Notes under the pieces: model-generated
Seen by the model: only the letters and a program-made list of their open reading frames with translations
Databases searched by the model: none
What the model was told of the DNA's origin: nothing
Assembly (NCBI GenBank): GCA_021833825.1
Contig: JAKBEL010000017.1
Span: 27,566 to 91,565 of the forward strand
Length of the DNA stretch: 64,000 bases
Source of the DNA: a bacterium
GTDB taxonomy: Bacteria; Babelota; Babeliae; Babelales; Vermiphilaceae
Direction of reading: 5' to 3'
Shown: positions 1 to 8,837 of the stretch, piece after piece
Layout of the letters: every line of letters starts with the position of its first letter
Position numbering within the stretch: position 1 is the first letter of the stretch
Program-made: the position numbers and the translations under genes

Positions 1-1078
1 CTGATGTGGTTTCACTCACCCCGTTCCAATTGAGCAACGAATCAAAAAATGATAACTGAATGGTCTCCCCTGATTTGATCTCAATAGGAGTTAACTTTTC
101 AGCGTTATCAACAATGCAGTCAACTTCGATTCGCCCATTCATGTCACGCCAGAAATAGAGTGATGGCCGATAGCCAAGATTGGCGTACTGCTTCATGAAG
201 TCTGAAATGATCAATGATTCAAATAGATGCCCACGAAATGGACTCAATGATAAAACCTCTTTTGATTGTATGCCAAGAAGTGAACATGCAACACCGGTAT
301 CATAAAAATAGAGCTTTGGTGTTTTAATTAACCGTTTATTATAATTTTTGTGATGCGGTTGCAAGAGAAAAATTATATAGCTTGCTTCAAGCACAGATAA
401 CCATTTTTTGATCGTACGTTGATCAACCCCAACCTGTGTTGCTATCTCAGCAATATTAAGGAGCTCCCCAATACGGCCAGCACATAAGCGCAAGAACTTT
501 TCAAAAATGGCCATATCCCCAATATTGGTTAACTGCCTAACATCCCGTTCAATATATGTTCTGATATATGATGGATAAAAGTCTAATGAAGAGAGATCTT
601 TTTTATAAAGCCGCGGGTATGCACCATCCAGCATCATCTGATCAACAGATCGCAATAGCCTGTTCTTTTCAAGTTCATGCAATGATAATGGCAATAACGT
701 TAAAATACCCACACGGCCAGCAAGTGATTGTGTGATCGCCTGATTCATGAGAAAGTTCTGCGATCCGGTGAGCACAAAGTATCCAGGCCGATCTTTTTCA
801 TCCGATTGAACCTGAATATATGAAAGCAGTTCAGGAACATACTGAAACTCATCGATAATCATTCCATGGTTGTTTTCAAAATCTCTTAAAAACTTTTGTG
901 GATCGGCACGCGCAAACTCTCTCATTTCTAAAACTTCTAAATTTATATATTGATGGTTTTTAAAGTGATGCTTTGCAATGGTTGTTTTTCCCGACTGACG
1001 TGGCCCTAAAATGGCAACCACCGGGAACTTCTTATATCGAACAAAAAGCTTTTCTAAATCTCTTTTATAAAAATCCAT
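1..1078 (-). CDS. AAA+ ATPase with DUF4143 C-terminal region, C-terminus cut by window edge
   Basis: I read this directly on the minus strand. It starts with ATG and stays open to the window edge, giving about 359 residues. The N-terminus has a Walker A motif GPRQSGKTT (residues 25-33), a Walker B-like IIDEFQ, and a sensor-like VLTGSQN, as in the AAA_14/DUF4143 family of stand-alone ATPases. Near the visible end is a nuclease-like pattern, FWRD...EVDCIV...IEIKSGE, typical of DUF4143. The cellular role of the family is poorly defined. The gene has two copies of an inverted repeat just upstream, which could allow autoregulation. The family assignment is confident; the function is not. Confidence 0.85.
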   Translation of the reverse strand, partial: MDFYKRDLEKLFVRYKKFPVVAILGPRQSGKTTIAKHHFKNHQYINLEVLEMREFARADPQKFLRDFENNHGMIIDEFQYVPELLSYIQVQSDEKDRPGYFVLTGSQNFLMNQAITQSLAGRVGILTLLPLSLHELEKNRLLRSVDQMMLDGAYPRLYKKDLSSLDFYPSYIRTYIERDVRQLTNIGDMAIFEKFLRLCAGRIGELLNIAEIATQVGVDQRTIKKWLSVLEASYIIFLLQPHHKNYNKRLIKTPKLYFYDTGVACSLLGIQSKEVLSLSPFRGHLFESLIISDFMKQYANLGYRPSLYFWRDMNGRIEVDCIVDNAEKLTPIEIKSGETIQLSFFDSLLNWNGVSETTS

Positions 1079-1089
1079 ACCTGAAATCC

Positions 1090-1123
1090 TGTGCTAATTT
1101 TACATTCAATGTTATTTTAGCAC
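1090..1123. promoter_or_regulatory. Inverted repeat next to the ATPase start codon (operator candidate, copy 1)
   Basis: The arms TGTGCTAA and TTAGCACA-like sequence flank an A+T-rich centre. The repeat lies about 12 bases before the ATPase start, where a bound protein would cover the ribosome binding site or early transcript. A near-identical copy lies about 100 bases further upstream. The protein that binds is unknown. Confidence 0.5.
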
Positions 1124-1224
1124 AAATTTGACTAGAAAAGAAATAGTTTTAAAATATTATTCAAAACGTTTTTAAATCTAGGAATTTGCGAGAATTTTAG
1201 CCTTAAATCTCATAGGCCATTTTT

Positions 1225-1259
1225 TGTGCTAATTTTACATTCAATGCTAAATTAGCACA
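1225..1259. promoter_or_regulatory. Inverted repeat, copy 2 of the ATPase upstream element
   Basis: This shares the block TGTGCTAATTTTACATTCAA with copy 1 and has clean arms TGTGCTAAT and ATTAGCACA. Two spaced copies upstream of one gene are typical of cooperative operator sites, but this could also be a short dispersed repeat. Function is inferred from position only. Confidence 0.5.
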
Positions 1260-1331
1260 GAAAACAGTTTCGACTTTTTTAATTTCTGATTCTTATCTGC
1301 ATCATCTATGATCGGACCACTCTATTAGTAA

Positions 1332-1348
1332 GCTACTGTTATTGTAAC
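1332..1348. promoter_or_regulatory. Decayed second copy of the AbiE operator
   Basis: This is a 17-base partial palindrome, GCTAC-7 bases-GTAAC. It matches the perfect palindrome in front of the AbiEi gene, and the flanking bases match too. It sits beyond the orphan acetyltransferase fragment. It looks like the remains of a second AbiE promoter region and controls no recognisable gene now. Confidence 0.45.
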
Positions 1349-1417
1349 CTTCTTTGGACTCGAAGGGGTTAATAACAAGAGTTTTTTATCTTCCCAAACG
1401 CCCCTTTTTTCAGACAA

Positions 1418-1443
1418 GCCCGGCTAATCCCGAGCTCTTTTTT
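1418..1443 (+). terminator. Possible intrinsic terminator without an obvious gene upstream
   Basis: A six-base stem (GCCCGG/CCGAGC with one G-T pair) and a six-base loop are followed by TC and six T. The shape fits an intrinsic terminator on the plus strand, but no plus-strand gene leads into it. It lies in the roughly 94 bases separating the orphan acetyltransferase stop codon from the operator copy, a spacer absent from the intact locus. Confidence 0.3.
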
Positions 1444-1567
1444 ACCTATTTTCAAAAACAGAAAACTCGCACAATCTTTCAAAGCCAAGCTTTTCATACA
1501 GTCCAAGCGCATCTTTCTGCGCAATGAGCACTGCAGTAGCATAACCCGCCTCTTGAGAGCGGATCAA
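1442..1567 (-). pseudogene. Orphan 3' end of the GNAT acetyltransferase gene
   Basis: These 126 bases match the last 126 bases of the acetyltransferase gene at 3032. They encode the same 40 C-terminal residues and a stop codon. I count six nucleotide differences, all synonymous, including CGA to AGG for the final arginine. The match ends abruptly where the AbiEii stop codon begins. The copy therefore diverged as coding sequence before being cut off. It and the intact gene bracket the AbiE pair as direct repeats. Confidence 0.9.
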
Positions 1568-2421
1568 ACATTTCTCATTTGATTATCAAGATCATCTATT
1601 AAATAGACCATAAAATCCCAAAAGTTTTCTTGCTTGAGCATCTGATCAACCTGTTCAACCGATAAGAAGCGGCGCATCTCAGCCTGAAATGCTGTTGCTA
1701 CTGCAGGTTCTTTGAGTAATTTTTTGCGCTCACTAAAGAGCTCTAAAAAATCATGCCTTGTTTTGTGACGATCTTTTAATTTATCATTGATCAATGCTAG
1801 CCGAGGCTTTATCCCTTGACCATGTAGCCAAACAATATCCCATAGATCACGATATTTAATGCGATTTGCTCGCAAAGCAAATGCGATAATTTTGTCTGTA
1901 TAAATCTCTTCGCGGCTTTCAACCTGTATGATCAATCCACTAGTGCCCATATCAATGCCATAAGGGTTTAAGAGCATCATGGGCCGTTTTTCATATGATG
2001 GTATAGCGCAAATATCAATATGAATGCGCTGAGCAGGAACATGTTTTGATTCAGGTCTTGTCTCTATTTTAATCTTCCATGTATCAACATTCTTCTTATC
2101 TTTAACCGGTTCGCTCACCACCACCTTTAAGCCATACTTCTCTTCTAAATTGGTAGTTAAGATCTGCCCCATTGCTGATAGATCGGATCGTGAAAAATCT
2201 GCACCGCCAGTAAAATCAAGATCCTCGCTCAAACGCACTCCACCATAGCAATGCCTTAGGCAAGTCCCTCCGATAAAGACAAGGTTTTTGAGCAGATCAT
2301 TGGCACTCAAAATCTTGAGAATATCATGATGTAATAACTCTTTTTCTATCACCATTCTTAATGGGGACCATTGTGGATTATTTTTTAAAGCTTCTGTGAC
2401 TAATGTATCAAATAAATTCAT
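1564..2421 (-). CDS. AbiEii/AbiGii-type nucleotidyltransferase toxin
   Basis: This 285-residue protein belongs to the AbiEii (DUF1814) nucleotidyltransferase family, the toxin half of type IV abortive-infection TA systems. The polymerase-beta-like signature is present: GGTCLR at residues 51-56 and SEDLDF at 65-70. Family members are thought to add nucleotides to RNA and stop growth unless opposed by AbiEi. The start overlaps the end of the antitoxin gene by 14 bases, so the two are translationally linked. The stop codon falls exactly at the junction with the orphan acetyltransferase fragment. Length and motifs suggest an intact gene. Confidence 0.9.
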   Translation of the reverse strand: MNLFDTLVTEALKNNPQWSPLRMVIEKELLHHDILKILSANDLLKNLVFIGGTCLRHCYGGVRLSEDLDFTGGADFSRSDLSAMGQILTTNLEEKYGLKVVVSEPVKDKKNVDTWKIKIETRPESKHVPAQRIHIDICAIPSYEKRPMMLLNPYGIDMGTSGLIIQVESREEIYTDKIIAFALRANRIKYRDLWDIVWLHGQGIKPRLALINDKLKDRHKTRHDFLELFSERKKLLKEPAVATAFQAEMRRFLSVEQVDQMLKQENFWDFMVYLIDDLDNQMRNV

Positions 2422-2956
2422 GAACCATATCCCAATCTATTAAATCACTGTTTCTACGCGTTGCTTTCATATCCCTAATAGCTAATGCAACCGATGCGCG
2501 CCATAAACCACACCGAGCATCATATGAAAGTTCATTCATAATATCGGTTGGTTTTTGACTCGTATGAACAAACTCTATCGTGCCAAATTGGCCACACGAA
2601 ATGATCGCACTGCAACCTGAGGACATAATAGTAATCCATTGCATAGGAACCTGAGAAATAACCCCCGCGTCACTTAAGGCTGTCTCAAGACTGATATAAT
2701 TAAAAGCTTCTGCTCTTAAAAGCGCTACTGCATGAAACAATAACAATCCATCTGATGGCATAGCATTTTTATAAAGATAAAGGCCTCGGCAGACTCGTGT
2801 CAGATAGTTCTTTGTAACAGCTCTACTTAGTAAAGTCTTGAAAGCAGAATCAGATAGCTCAGGCAAAAGGGCCCTAAAATCCTGCAATAAAAAAAGATAA
2901 TGCTCATTGGTGGCATGTTGCTGCAACCAATCTATTAATATTTTCATAGAACTCAT
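2408..2956 (-). CDS. AbiEi-type antitoxin and autorepressor
   Basis: I place the start at the ATG preceded by GGAGTGATTG (peptide MSSMKILIDW), giving 182 residues. An upstream in-frame start would run through the palindromic operator and is unlikely. The N-terminal part (SDSAFKTLLSRAVTKNYLTR, then GLYLY) is the winged-helix AbiEi_4 type domain that binds the promoter. The C-terminal half should neutralise the toxin. Genes in this family repress their own operon through inverted repeats, and one lies just upstream. The gene overlaps the toxin start by 14 bases. Confidence 0.85.
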   Translation of the reverse strand: MSSMKILIDWLQQHATNEHYLFLLQDFRALLPELSDSAFKTLLSRAVTKNYLTRVCRGLYLYKNAMPSDGLLLFHAVALLRAEAFNYISLETALSDAGVISQVPMQWITIMSSGCSAIISCGQFGTIEFVHTSQKPTDIMNELSYDARCGLWRASVALAIRDMKATRRNSDLIDWDMVHEFI

Positions 2957-2978
2957 AAAAACAATCACTCCATAGTAA

Positions 2979-2995
2979 GTTACTATTATTGTAAC
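2979..2995. promoter_or_regulatory. Palindromic AbiE operator
   Basis: A 17-base palindrome, GTTAC-7 bases-GTAAC, lies about 22 bases upstream of the chosen AbiEi start. AbiEi proteins are known to bind inverted repeats in their own promoter. The same sequence occurs in decayed form on the far side of the cassette. Confidence 0.6.
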
Positions 2996-3031
2996 CTTCC
3001 CCAGAGTCAAATGTCAATAAAATGAGATCTT

Positions 3032-3832
3032 TTATCGATTTTCAAAAACAGAAAATTCGCACAATCTTTCAAAGCCAAGCTTTTCATACAGTCCAAGCGC
3101 ATCTTTCTGCGCAATGAGCACCGCAGTGGCATAACCCGCCTCTTGAGATCGGATCAATAACTCTTGAATCATTGCGGTTGCAAAGCCACGCCTTCTATAA
3201 CGTGAACGCGTAACAAGATTGTAAATCCCTGCCACATCACTGTGTAATGTAACAGAACCGGCACATACTGGTGTTTCATCCAAGTAACCGACATAGAACT
3301 GTTCATAATCTGATAATGAGAACTCAATATCTTGAAATTGATGATACCACTCTTGTGCTGTAGAATCCCGCTGATGCAGTTCAATCATAAGATTGGCATA
3401 ATCCTCTTTCTGCTCACTCTCAAGAACACGTTCAATACGCAGTTCAATCTGTTCGTAACCATAATGCTCTATTACAAGTGACATACCAACATAAGTCTCA
3501 GTTTCGGTCAAACCTGCACCTTCTAAAATATGTGGCAGCTCTGCTGGCATATCATCCGGGCAGACCCACCATGAAAATGGCATCTGTTCACGTTGAAAAT
3601 ATGCAATCGTACTATCGACCACTTCTGATGCATTCTCATCTTGAAGTCGCGCCTTAAATACAAGGTTTAATGAACTATCTTGCACATGGCTATCGATCAT
3701 CATAATCTCTTGAGCACGCAGCACCGTGCATGATGGCAACCGTTCTGGCAAAAAGAGCATATGCGCTGCCATGTTCTCTTGCATTGATGTAATAACTTTT
3801 AAATCATCTTCCGATGAGGTCAGTATAGCCAT
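3032..3832 (-). CDS. GNAT-family N-acetyltransferase
   Basis: This 266-residue protein has a C-terminal GNAT fold. The acetyl-CoA binding motif is seen as RYRRRGFATAMIQELL, followed by the usual LYEKLGFE near the end. The N-terminal half (about 120 residues) is less conserved and may set substrate specificity, which I cannot predict. Transfer of acetyl from acetyl-CoA to an amine is the family reaction. The gene stops two bases before leuS ends, so it is probably co-transcribed downstream of it. Its final 126 bases are duplicated beyond the AbiE pair. Confidence 0.85.
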   Translation of the reverse strand: MAILTSSEDDLKVITSMQENMAAHMLFLPERLPSCTVLRAQEIMMIDSHVQDSSLNLVFKARLQDENASEVVDSTIAYFQREQMPFSWWVCPDDMPAELPHILEGAGLTETETYVGMSLVIEHYGYEQIELRIERVLESEQKEDYANLMIELHQRDSTAQEWYHQFQDIEFSLSDYEQFYVGYLDETPVCAGSVTLHSDVAGIYNLVTRSRYRRRGFATAMIQELLIRSQEAGYATAVLIAQKDALGLYEKLGFERLCEFSVFENR

Positions 3833-3834
3833 TG

Positions 3835-6324
3835 TTACCTTACAACAAAATTAATCAGTTTATCAGCTACAAATACCACTTTTACTATCTCTTTGCCATC
3901 AAGCCAATGAGCAATCACTGTCTTCGCCTTCAGCTCGACAGTGGATTGTGATGTTCCAACAGGCATCTCAATGTTTGCACGTAGCTTTCCATTGACCTGC
4001 ACAACAATGATCTTGCTGTCATCTTGAACCAATACTGGATCGTATGATGGCCAACTACATTTATCAAGTTGTTTGCCAAGCAATGATTCAAGCAGTTCAT
4101 TTGCCATATGTGGCGCTAAAACTGAAAGTGATACTATAAGTTTTTCAGCAGAATCTTTTGACAGGCGCATATGTTGTGCTGTCGCATCATTTAAAAATTC
4201 CATTAATGCTGAAACAGCAGTGTTCGGTTTAAAGAGATCGATTCTCTCTTGGAAATCTTTTAACAGACGATTGACCCGTTTGCTTACAGTCAAATCTTCA
4301 GCTGCTGCATCTTGCAGTAACGTTTTTTCATCGGTCATATAGTTCCAGAAGCGGTTCAAGAAACGTTTAACACCTTCAAGGCCACTGGTCTGCCATTCAG
4401 AATCAAGTTCAGGCGGCCCCATGAACATCATATAGATGCGCAACGCATCAGAGCCGAACTCATCAACCATCTCATCTGGGCTTACCACATTACCTTTTGA
4501 TTTTGACATCTTCTCAACAAGACCGGTCTTTTCTGATCGTTTGACCACCATCCCTTGGTTAAACAGATGCGCAAACGGTTCATCAAATGGCAATAGCCCT
4601 TGATCATAAAGCACTTTAACCCAGAAACGGGAATACAGCAGATGCAATATCGCATGTTCAACACCACCAATATAAAGATCGACCGGCATCCAGTAATTCA
4701 TATCTTTGGCATCCCATGCACCATCTTTAAGTTGTGGATTTGGATAGCGCAGAAAATACCAGCATGATCCCGCCCATTGAGGCATGGTGTTTGTTTCACG
4801 TTCAGCTGGCCCACCACATGTTGGGCATTGTACATTCACCCAATCATGCATGCCAGCCAATGGTGACTGCCCAGTTCCTGTCGGTTGATAATTTTCAACT
4901 TCTGGTAATGTTACCGGCAACTGATCCTCTGGAACAGGCACAATGCCACATTCATCACAATGAATAAGTGGAATCGGCTCACCCCAATAACGTTGACGGG
5001 AAAACACCCAATCACGAAGCTTATATTTAATACTTCTATAGCCAACTCTTTGCCCAATAATATCATTAATAATTTTTTCTTTTCCAACCGTTTTGGCAGG
5101 CAGCCCATTAAATGGTCCACTGTTAATCAAGACGCCATCGCCAGTATAGACCTCTTGCATGTTGCCTTGGACATCAAGTTTTACTTCCGGAGAGGAAATG
5201 ACCTGTTTAATCGGCAGATCGAACTCTTTTGCAAAACCAAAATCACGTTCATCATGTGCAGGAACTGCCATCACAACGCCGGTGCCATAATCATGCAGAA
5301 CATATGAGCATACGTAAATTGGTAGTGATTCGTGAGTGATTGGATTGATCGCATAGGAACCGGTAAAAAAACCTTTCGGTTCATCAATGTCAGATTCATC
5401 ATCACAATGATCTTCTTCTTCATTTTCATCATGATGATCATCATCTTCTGAACAACAACAACCTTCAGTGCCAAAATAGTCATTAAGCGCAGCTCGTTGC
5501 TCATCGGTCACCAATGTTTCAACAAGTTCATGTTCTGGTGCAATCAACAGGCAACTAACACCAAAAATAGTCTCTGGACATGTAGTATAGACAGGAATAT
5601 CAACTTGGCGACCATAGCGATCTTTCGCTTGAAAATAGATCTCTGCACCTTCTGATTTGCCAATCCAGTTCTTCTGCATCAATTTAACTTTTTCTGGCCA
5701 TTCAAGTTTATCAAGACCATCGATCAATTTGTCTGCATAACTGGTTATTTTGAGCATCCATTGTGGAATAACCTTCTCTTCAACTGTAGCGCCACAACGC
5801 TCGCAGCCACCATCGACCACCTCTTCATTTGCAAGACCGGTCAGACATGATGGGCACCAATTGATCGGCATACGTGCCATATAGGCAAGACCAGCTTTAT
5901 AGAGCTGCAAGAAGATCCATTGTGTCCATTTATAGTAATCAGGATCGGTTGTATTAACCTCTTTGCTCCAATCATAGATTGCGGCAATACTCTGCAACTG
6001 TTCTTTAAATCGAGCAACATTGCGCTCTGTGCTCACGCGTGGATGAATGCCCTCTTTAATTGCAGCATTTTCAGCCGGCAACCCGAATGCATCCCATCCC
6101 ATAGGATGAAGAACATTATACCCTTCTAACCACTTTTTTCGTGCATAGATATCAGAAAGCACATATCCGCGCCAATGCCCCACATGAAGCCCTGACCCAG
6201 AAGGATAGGGGAACATATCAAGTACATAATATTTTTTACCACTACCTGTTGGCTTTGTGAGAGCAGGCGGATTCTCTTGCCAACGTTTTTGCCATTTTTT
6301 TTCTATAGATTTAAAATCGTACAT
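3835..6324 (-). CDS. leuS: Leucyl-tRNA synthetase with an unusual Cys/His/acidic insertion
   Basis: Class I leucyl-tRNA synthetase, 829 residues, charging tRNA-Leu in the cytoplasm. HVGH (residues 47-50) and KMSKS (near residue 605) are the ATP-binding signatures, and CPSC (157-160) with CERC (174-177) forms a zinc site. The editing domain carries the [10 protein letters not shown] block. Two features are odd. The threonine-rich editing motif, normally TTRPDT or TTRPET, reads TTCPET (247-252). A linker in the editing domain is replaced by three cysteines and about 20 mostly Asp, Glu and His residues (289-311). Overall identity is certain. Confidence 0.97.
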   Translation of the reverse strand: MYDFKSIEKKWQKRWQENPPALTKPTGSGKKYYVLDMFPYPSGSGLHVGHWRGYVLSDIYARKKWLEGYNVLHPMGWDAFGLPAENAAIKEGIHPRVSTERNVARFKEQLQSIAAIYDWSKEVNTTDPDYYKWTQWIFLQLYKAGLAYMARMPINWCPSCLTGLANEEVVDGGCERCGATVEEKVIPQWMLKITSYADKLIDGLDKLEWPEKVKLMQKNWIGKSEGAEIYFQAKDRYGRQVDIPVYTTCPETIFGVSCLLIAPEHELVETLVTDEQRAALNDYFGTEGCCCSEDDDHHDENEEEDHCDDESDIDEPKGFFTGSYAINPITHESLPIYVCSYVLHDYGTGVVMAVPAHDERDFGFAKEFDLPIKQVISSPEVKLDVQGNMQEVYTGDGVLINSGPFNGLPAKTVGKEKIINDIIGQRVGYRSIKYKLRDWVFSRQRYWGEPIPLIHCDECGIVPVPEDQLPVTLPEVENYQPTGTGQSPLAGMHDWVNVQCPTCGGPAERETNTMPQWAGSCWYFLRYPNPQLKDGAWDAKDMNYWMPVDLYIGGVEHAILHLLYSRFWVKVLYDQGLLPFDEPFAHLFNQGMVVKRSEKTGLVEKMSKSKGNVVSPDEMVDEFGSDALRIYMMFMGPPELDSEWQTSGLEGVKRFLNRFWNYMTDEKTLLQDAAAEDLTVSKRVNRLLKDFQERIDLFKPNTAVSALMEFLNDATAQHMRLSKDSAEKLIVSLSVLAPHMANELLESLLGKQLDKCSWPSYDPVLVQDDSKIIVVQVNGKLRANIEMPVGTSQSTVELKAKTVIAHWLDGKEIVKVVFVADKLINFVVR

Positions 6325-6336
6325 TGATCTGACCTT

Positions 6337-6726
6337 CTATTTCTCTTGTCTATATTTATCTGGTTGCTTCAAAAAGTGCTCTTTCCAAGGAGAATCATCT
6401 GCAACAGTAATTGCATTGACATATATCTTTTTATCAAAACCACCCTTCTTTTCTCTTTTTTCCAGCTGCACCTGATGCAACTGCTCAGAGGTAAATCCAT
6501 GAGCCTTTAAAAGCGCATCCAACACCTCTTGAACATCCGCAAGCTCTTCAAGAAGCTCATCTTTTTGTGCACTGACAACCTCTAAAGATTCTTCCTGGAG
6601 TTTTTGAGCCAAAGCCTTATGATAATCACCCTCATTCATAATGTGATAATCAATACCTATATTCTGCTGCTCACAATCTTCAATGATCTTGTCTCTAGCT
6701 AACTTATGGCAAAAAAATGTAGTCAT
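6337..6726 (-). CDS. MazG/PRA-PH-like nucleoside triphosphate pyrophosphohydrolase
   Basis: This 129-residue all-helical protein starts with KLARDKI and contains EESLEVVSA and EELADVQEVLDALL. This is the E-E-x-x-E and E-x-x-D metal-binding arrangement of the alpha-NTP-PPase superfamily. It probably hydrolyses non-canonical nucleoside triphosphates to monophosphate and pyrophosphate as house-cleaning. It is not a histidine-biosynthesis HisE, since no his genes are near and the N-terminus matches the short stand-alone phosphoribosyl-ATP pyrophosphohydrolase-like group. It lies 12 bases upstream of leuS in the same direction and is likely in one transcript. Confidence 0.75.
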   Translation of the reverse strand: MTTFFCHKLARDKIIEDCEQQNIGIDYHIMNEGDYHKALAQKLQEESLEVVSAQKDELLEELADVQEVLDALLKAHGFTSEQLHQVQLEKREKKGGFDKKIYVNAITVADDSPWKEHFLKQPDKYRQEK

Positions 6727-6806
6727 ATAAATCCAATCTTGATGTTACGCATATTTCTTTCTACAATGGTACCATAAGATAACCATATAAACAATCAGGA
6801 GCCATC

Positions 6807-7424
6807 ATGCAGACTACCCAATCTACAACACAACATATCAACCAGATACATGATGAGATGATACTAGTGGTCAAAAGAGCTGAAATATTTTCAATCTTTC
6901 CAGCCTGGCATGGGCTTGCACAAGAGCCCCTTGAACATGCTTTAGAGGTTATCAAAAATAAAAAAGAGTTTCAGCCACGATCAACTATGGAGACAGACCC
7001 CTCTTATAAACAGATCATTCCTTATCTGATATTCAACCATGATAATCGTTATTTTTTTATGCAGCGCCAAGGCCATGCATCAGAGCAACGATTAAAGAAC
7101 AAATATACCCTGGGCATTGGCGGCCATATCAGACTTGAAGATATGAGCACCGATTCAATATTTGAATGGGCCAAGCGCGAATTCCACGAAGAGGTCAATT
7201 ATAACGGTGAGCTTCAGATCGAGACAATCGGCATCCTTAATGATGACACAAATGCTGTAGGCCAAGTTCACATCGGATTGGTCTTATTACTCAAAGGAGA
7301 TAACTCCGATATTTCAGTAAAATCTGAACTAAAATCTGGCACGTTATTAACGCTTCAAGAACTTCAACCGTTTGTTGAGCATATGGAAAGTTGGAGCCAG
7401 ATGGTGTTTGAAAAACTTGTATAA
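6807..7424 (+). CDS. NUDIX hydrolase
   Basis: The 205-residue protein has a NUDIX core. Residues around GIGGHIRLED and REFHEEVNY form the Nudix box, in which the glutamates bind magnesium. The spacing is slightly longer than the textbook box, as in the MutT-like predicted phosphoesterases of COG4112. The reaction is hydrolysis of a nucleoside diphosphate linked to another group; the substrate cannot be told. It reads divergently from the pyrophosphohydrolase gene with about 80 bases between them, which must hold both promoters. There is no signal peptide. Confidence 0.85.
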   Translation: MQTTQSTTQHINQIHDEMILVVKRAEIFSIFPAWHGLAQEPLEHALEVIKNKKEFQPRSTMETDPSYKQIIPYLIFNHDNRYFFMQRQGHASEQRLKNKYTLGIGGHIRLEDMSTDSIFEWAKREFHEEVNYNGELQIETIGILNDDTNAVGQVHIGLVLLLKGDNSDISVKSELKSGTLLTLQELQPFVEHMESWSQMVFEKLV

Positions 7425-7445
7425 CCATTTTTAAAGGAGAAAGAT

Positions 7446-7880
7446 ATAAAAAAAATATTAAGCATATCCCTCTGCATACTCTCTTTTTTACATGCAGACA
7501 TAATAGAACTTACAGAACTAGAAATCAAAGATGAACTCTACAAAGGGTATATCTTAAGTGAAAAAGAGAGCTCCCAATATTCATTCATAGGAACAAAAGA
7601 GGACAAAGATATAACCGTTATTACCGCACAAAAAAGAAACCCTTATAACCTAAAAGGTTATCATTTTGTACAATGTACTTTGCAGACCAAAAAAGATACA
7701 TTCTGTTTTTATTCAGATTGGATAGCCGGCAGGCGCAGCACGACCGTCTTTAGTATCAATCAACCAGACCCTCAAGCGTTTGCATTAATGCTTCTTTTTA
7801 TAAGAACTCAGGCCCAACGAGCTGATCAAGTAACAAGAAGATTCCCTAAACTACCCCCCGATGCAGAATCTTGTAATTGA
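7446..7880 (+). CDS. Small secreted protein, apparently with an AUA start codon
   Basis: I extended this frame by hand. AAAGGAG lies six bases before an ATA codon, and from there the frame reads KKILSISLCILSFLHA, a convincing signal peptide, then about 125 residues to a stop. There is no in-frame ATG or GTG upstream at a useful distance; the first conventional start would be an internal TTG that discards the signal peptide. Either AUA initiates, which is rare, or an ATG to ATA change has silenced the gene. I do not recognise the product. It follows the NUDIX gene by 21 bases. Confidence 0.6.
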   Translation: MKKILSISLCILSFLHADIIELTELEIKDELYKGYILSEKESSQYSFIGTKEDKDITVITAQKRNPYNLKGYHFVQCTLQTKKDTFCFYSDWIAGRRSTTVFSINQPDPQAFALMLLFIRTQAQRADQVTRRFPKLPPDAESCN

Positions 7881-7924
7881 ATGGCTCCTTTGACTATGCT
7901 TAGAGCAAACTAAAGGAGAGATTC

Positions 7925-8776
7925 GTGATCAGACATATATATAACTGTTTTAAAAAAGGTCTTTTTATTGCAGCAGATAGTTTTGCAATGTTATTTGAGT
8001 ATCCAATATTACTCAGTTATCATGCTATACTACTACTCTCATATTCACTTGTTTTCATCATAGCTTACAACATTGTCGGATACCACACTATGCTTGCTCC
8101 GCTTGCCAATCAATTTCAGGTGCCAGACCAGAACCTTTTGTGTGCAATACTCCCTCATGTCGATGGCATTGTCTACATAAGCCTATTGCTCTCTATTTTT
8201 TTGAACATTTTTTTTCGTAACTACTTTGATGCTGCGCTCATTAAACATGTACACAATATTATTAAAAATGAACCTATATCAATGAAAAAATCGATAGCAT
8301 ACGCCAACCATAAGTTATGGCATCTTATCCAATGGACCATAATTGTTACCGGGGCCACGATCACCACCTATCTGATTTCAAAAATTATCTGCAGCCCCAT
8401 AACCACTCTATCGATTATAACACCGACAACCTTCATCTGGTCAGTCATCACGTTCTTCACATTGCCTATCATCACACTCGAACAAAAAACCATCTTTGAT
8501 AGCCTACAAACATCAATAACCCATATGGCTCGCACATTTACCAAAGTATGCGGAGGAGCATTCTGGATTATGCTTATGTACTCCCTAGGCATGGCAACAC
8601 TTCTTCTTATTGAAATAATAATTCCTATACCTTATCTGATCTTACTCGGCCTTTTTCTGATAAATGGCATCATAAGCTCAGTTCTTATTATCTTTAAGAC
8701 TAATATGTATGAACTGTATCCCATTATGGAACATGGACCAGCTAATCATACCCCACCAGATTTTACTCAGTTTTAG
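7925..8776 (+). CDS. Multi-pass membrane protein, DUF6159-like
   Basis: This 283-residue protein has about six hydrophobic segments. A conserved-looking NYFDAALIKH follows the second pair, and LEQKTIFDSLQTSITHMART precedes the fifth. The arrangement resembles the DUF6159 group of integral membrane proteins, in which a charged loop with repeated alanines sits between membrane pairs. That family has no known function. GGAG lies just before the start. The gene is on the same strand as the two genes before it. The membrane location is clear; the family name is tentative. Confidence 0.6.
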   Translation: MIRHIYNCFKKGLFIAADSFAMLFEYPILLSYHAILLLSYSLVFIIAYNIVGYHTMLAPLANQFQVPDQNLLCAILPHVDGIVYISLLLSIFLNIFFRNYFDAALIKHVHNIIKNEPISMKKSIAYANHKLWHLIQWTIIVTGATITTYLISKIICSPITTLSIITPTTFIWSVITFFTLPIITLEQKTIFDSLQTSITHMARTFTKVCGGAFWIMLMYSLGMATLLLIEIIIPIPYLILLGLFLINGIISSVLIIFKTNMYELYPIMEHGPANHTPPDFTQF

Positions 8777-8837
8777 TGCAGTGCTGAGCACTGGGTAAGA
8801 ATATTATCGTTATCTTCTAAAAAGCCGACTCTTTTGT

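Noticed and set aside
2957..3010. Longer N-terminus for AbiEi
   Set aside because: It would translate through the palindromic operator; the start at 2956 has a better ribosome binding site and matches the family length.
1564..3010. A prophage or integrative element with its own integrase around the TA cassettes
   Set aside because: No integrase, relaxase or phage structural gene is present near any of the three TA pairs.
5271..5504. A methionine- and lysine-rich frame inside leuS
   Set aside because: It is an out-of-frame reading of the Asp/His-rich leuS segment.
7680..7880. A 66-residue frame starting at an internal TTG
   Set aside because: It is only the C-terminal half of the longer frame starting at 7446, which has a ribosome binding site and a signal peptide.
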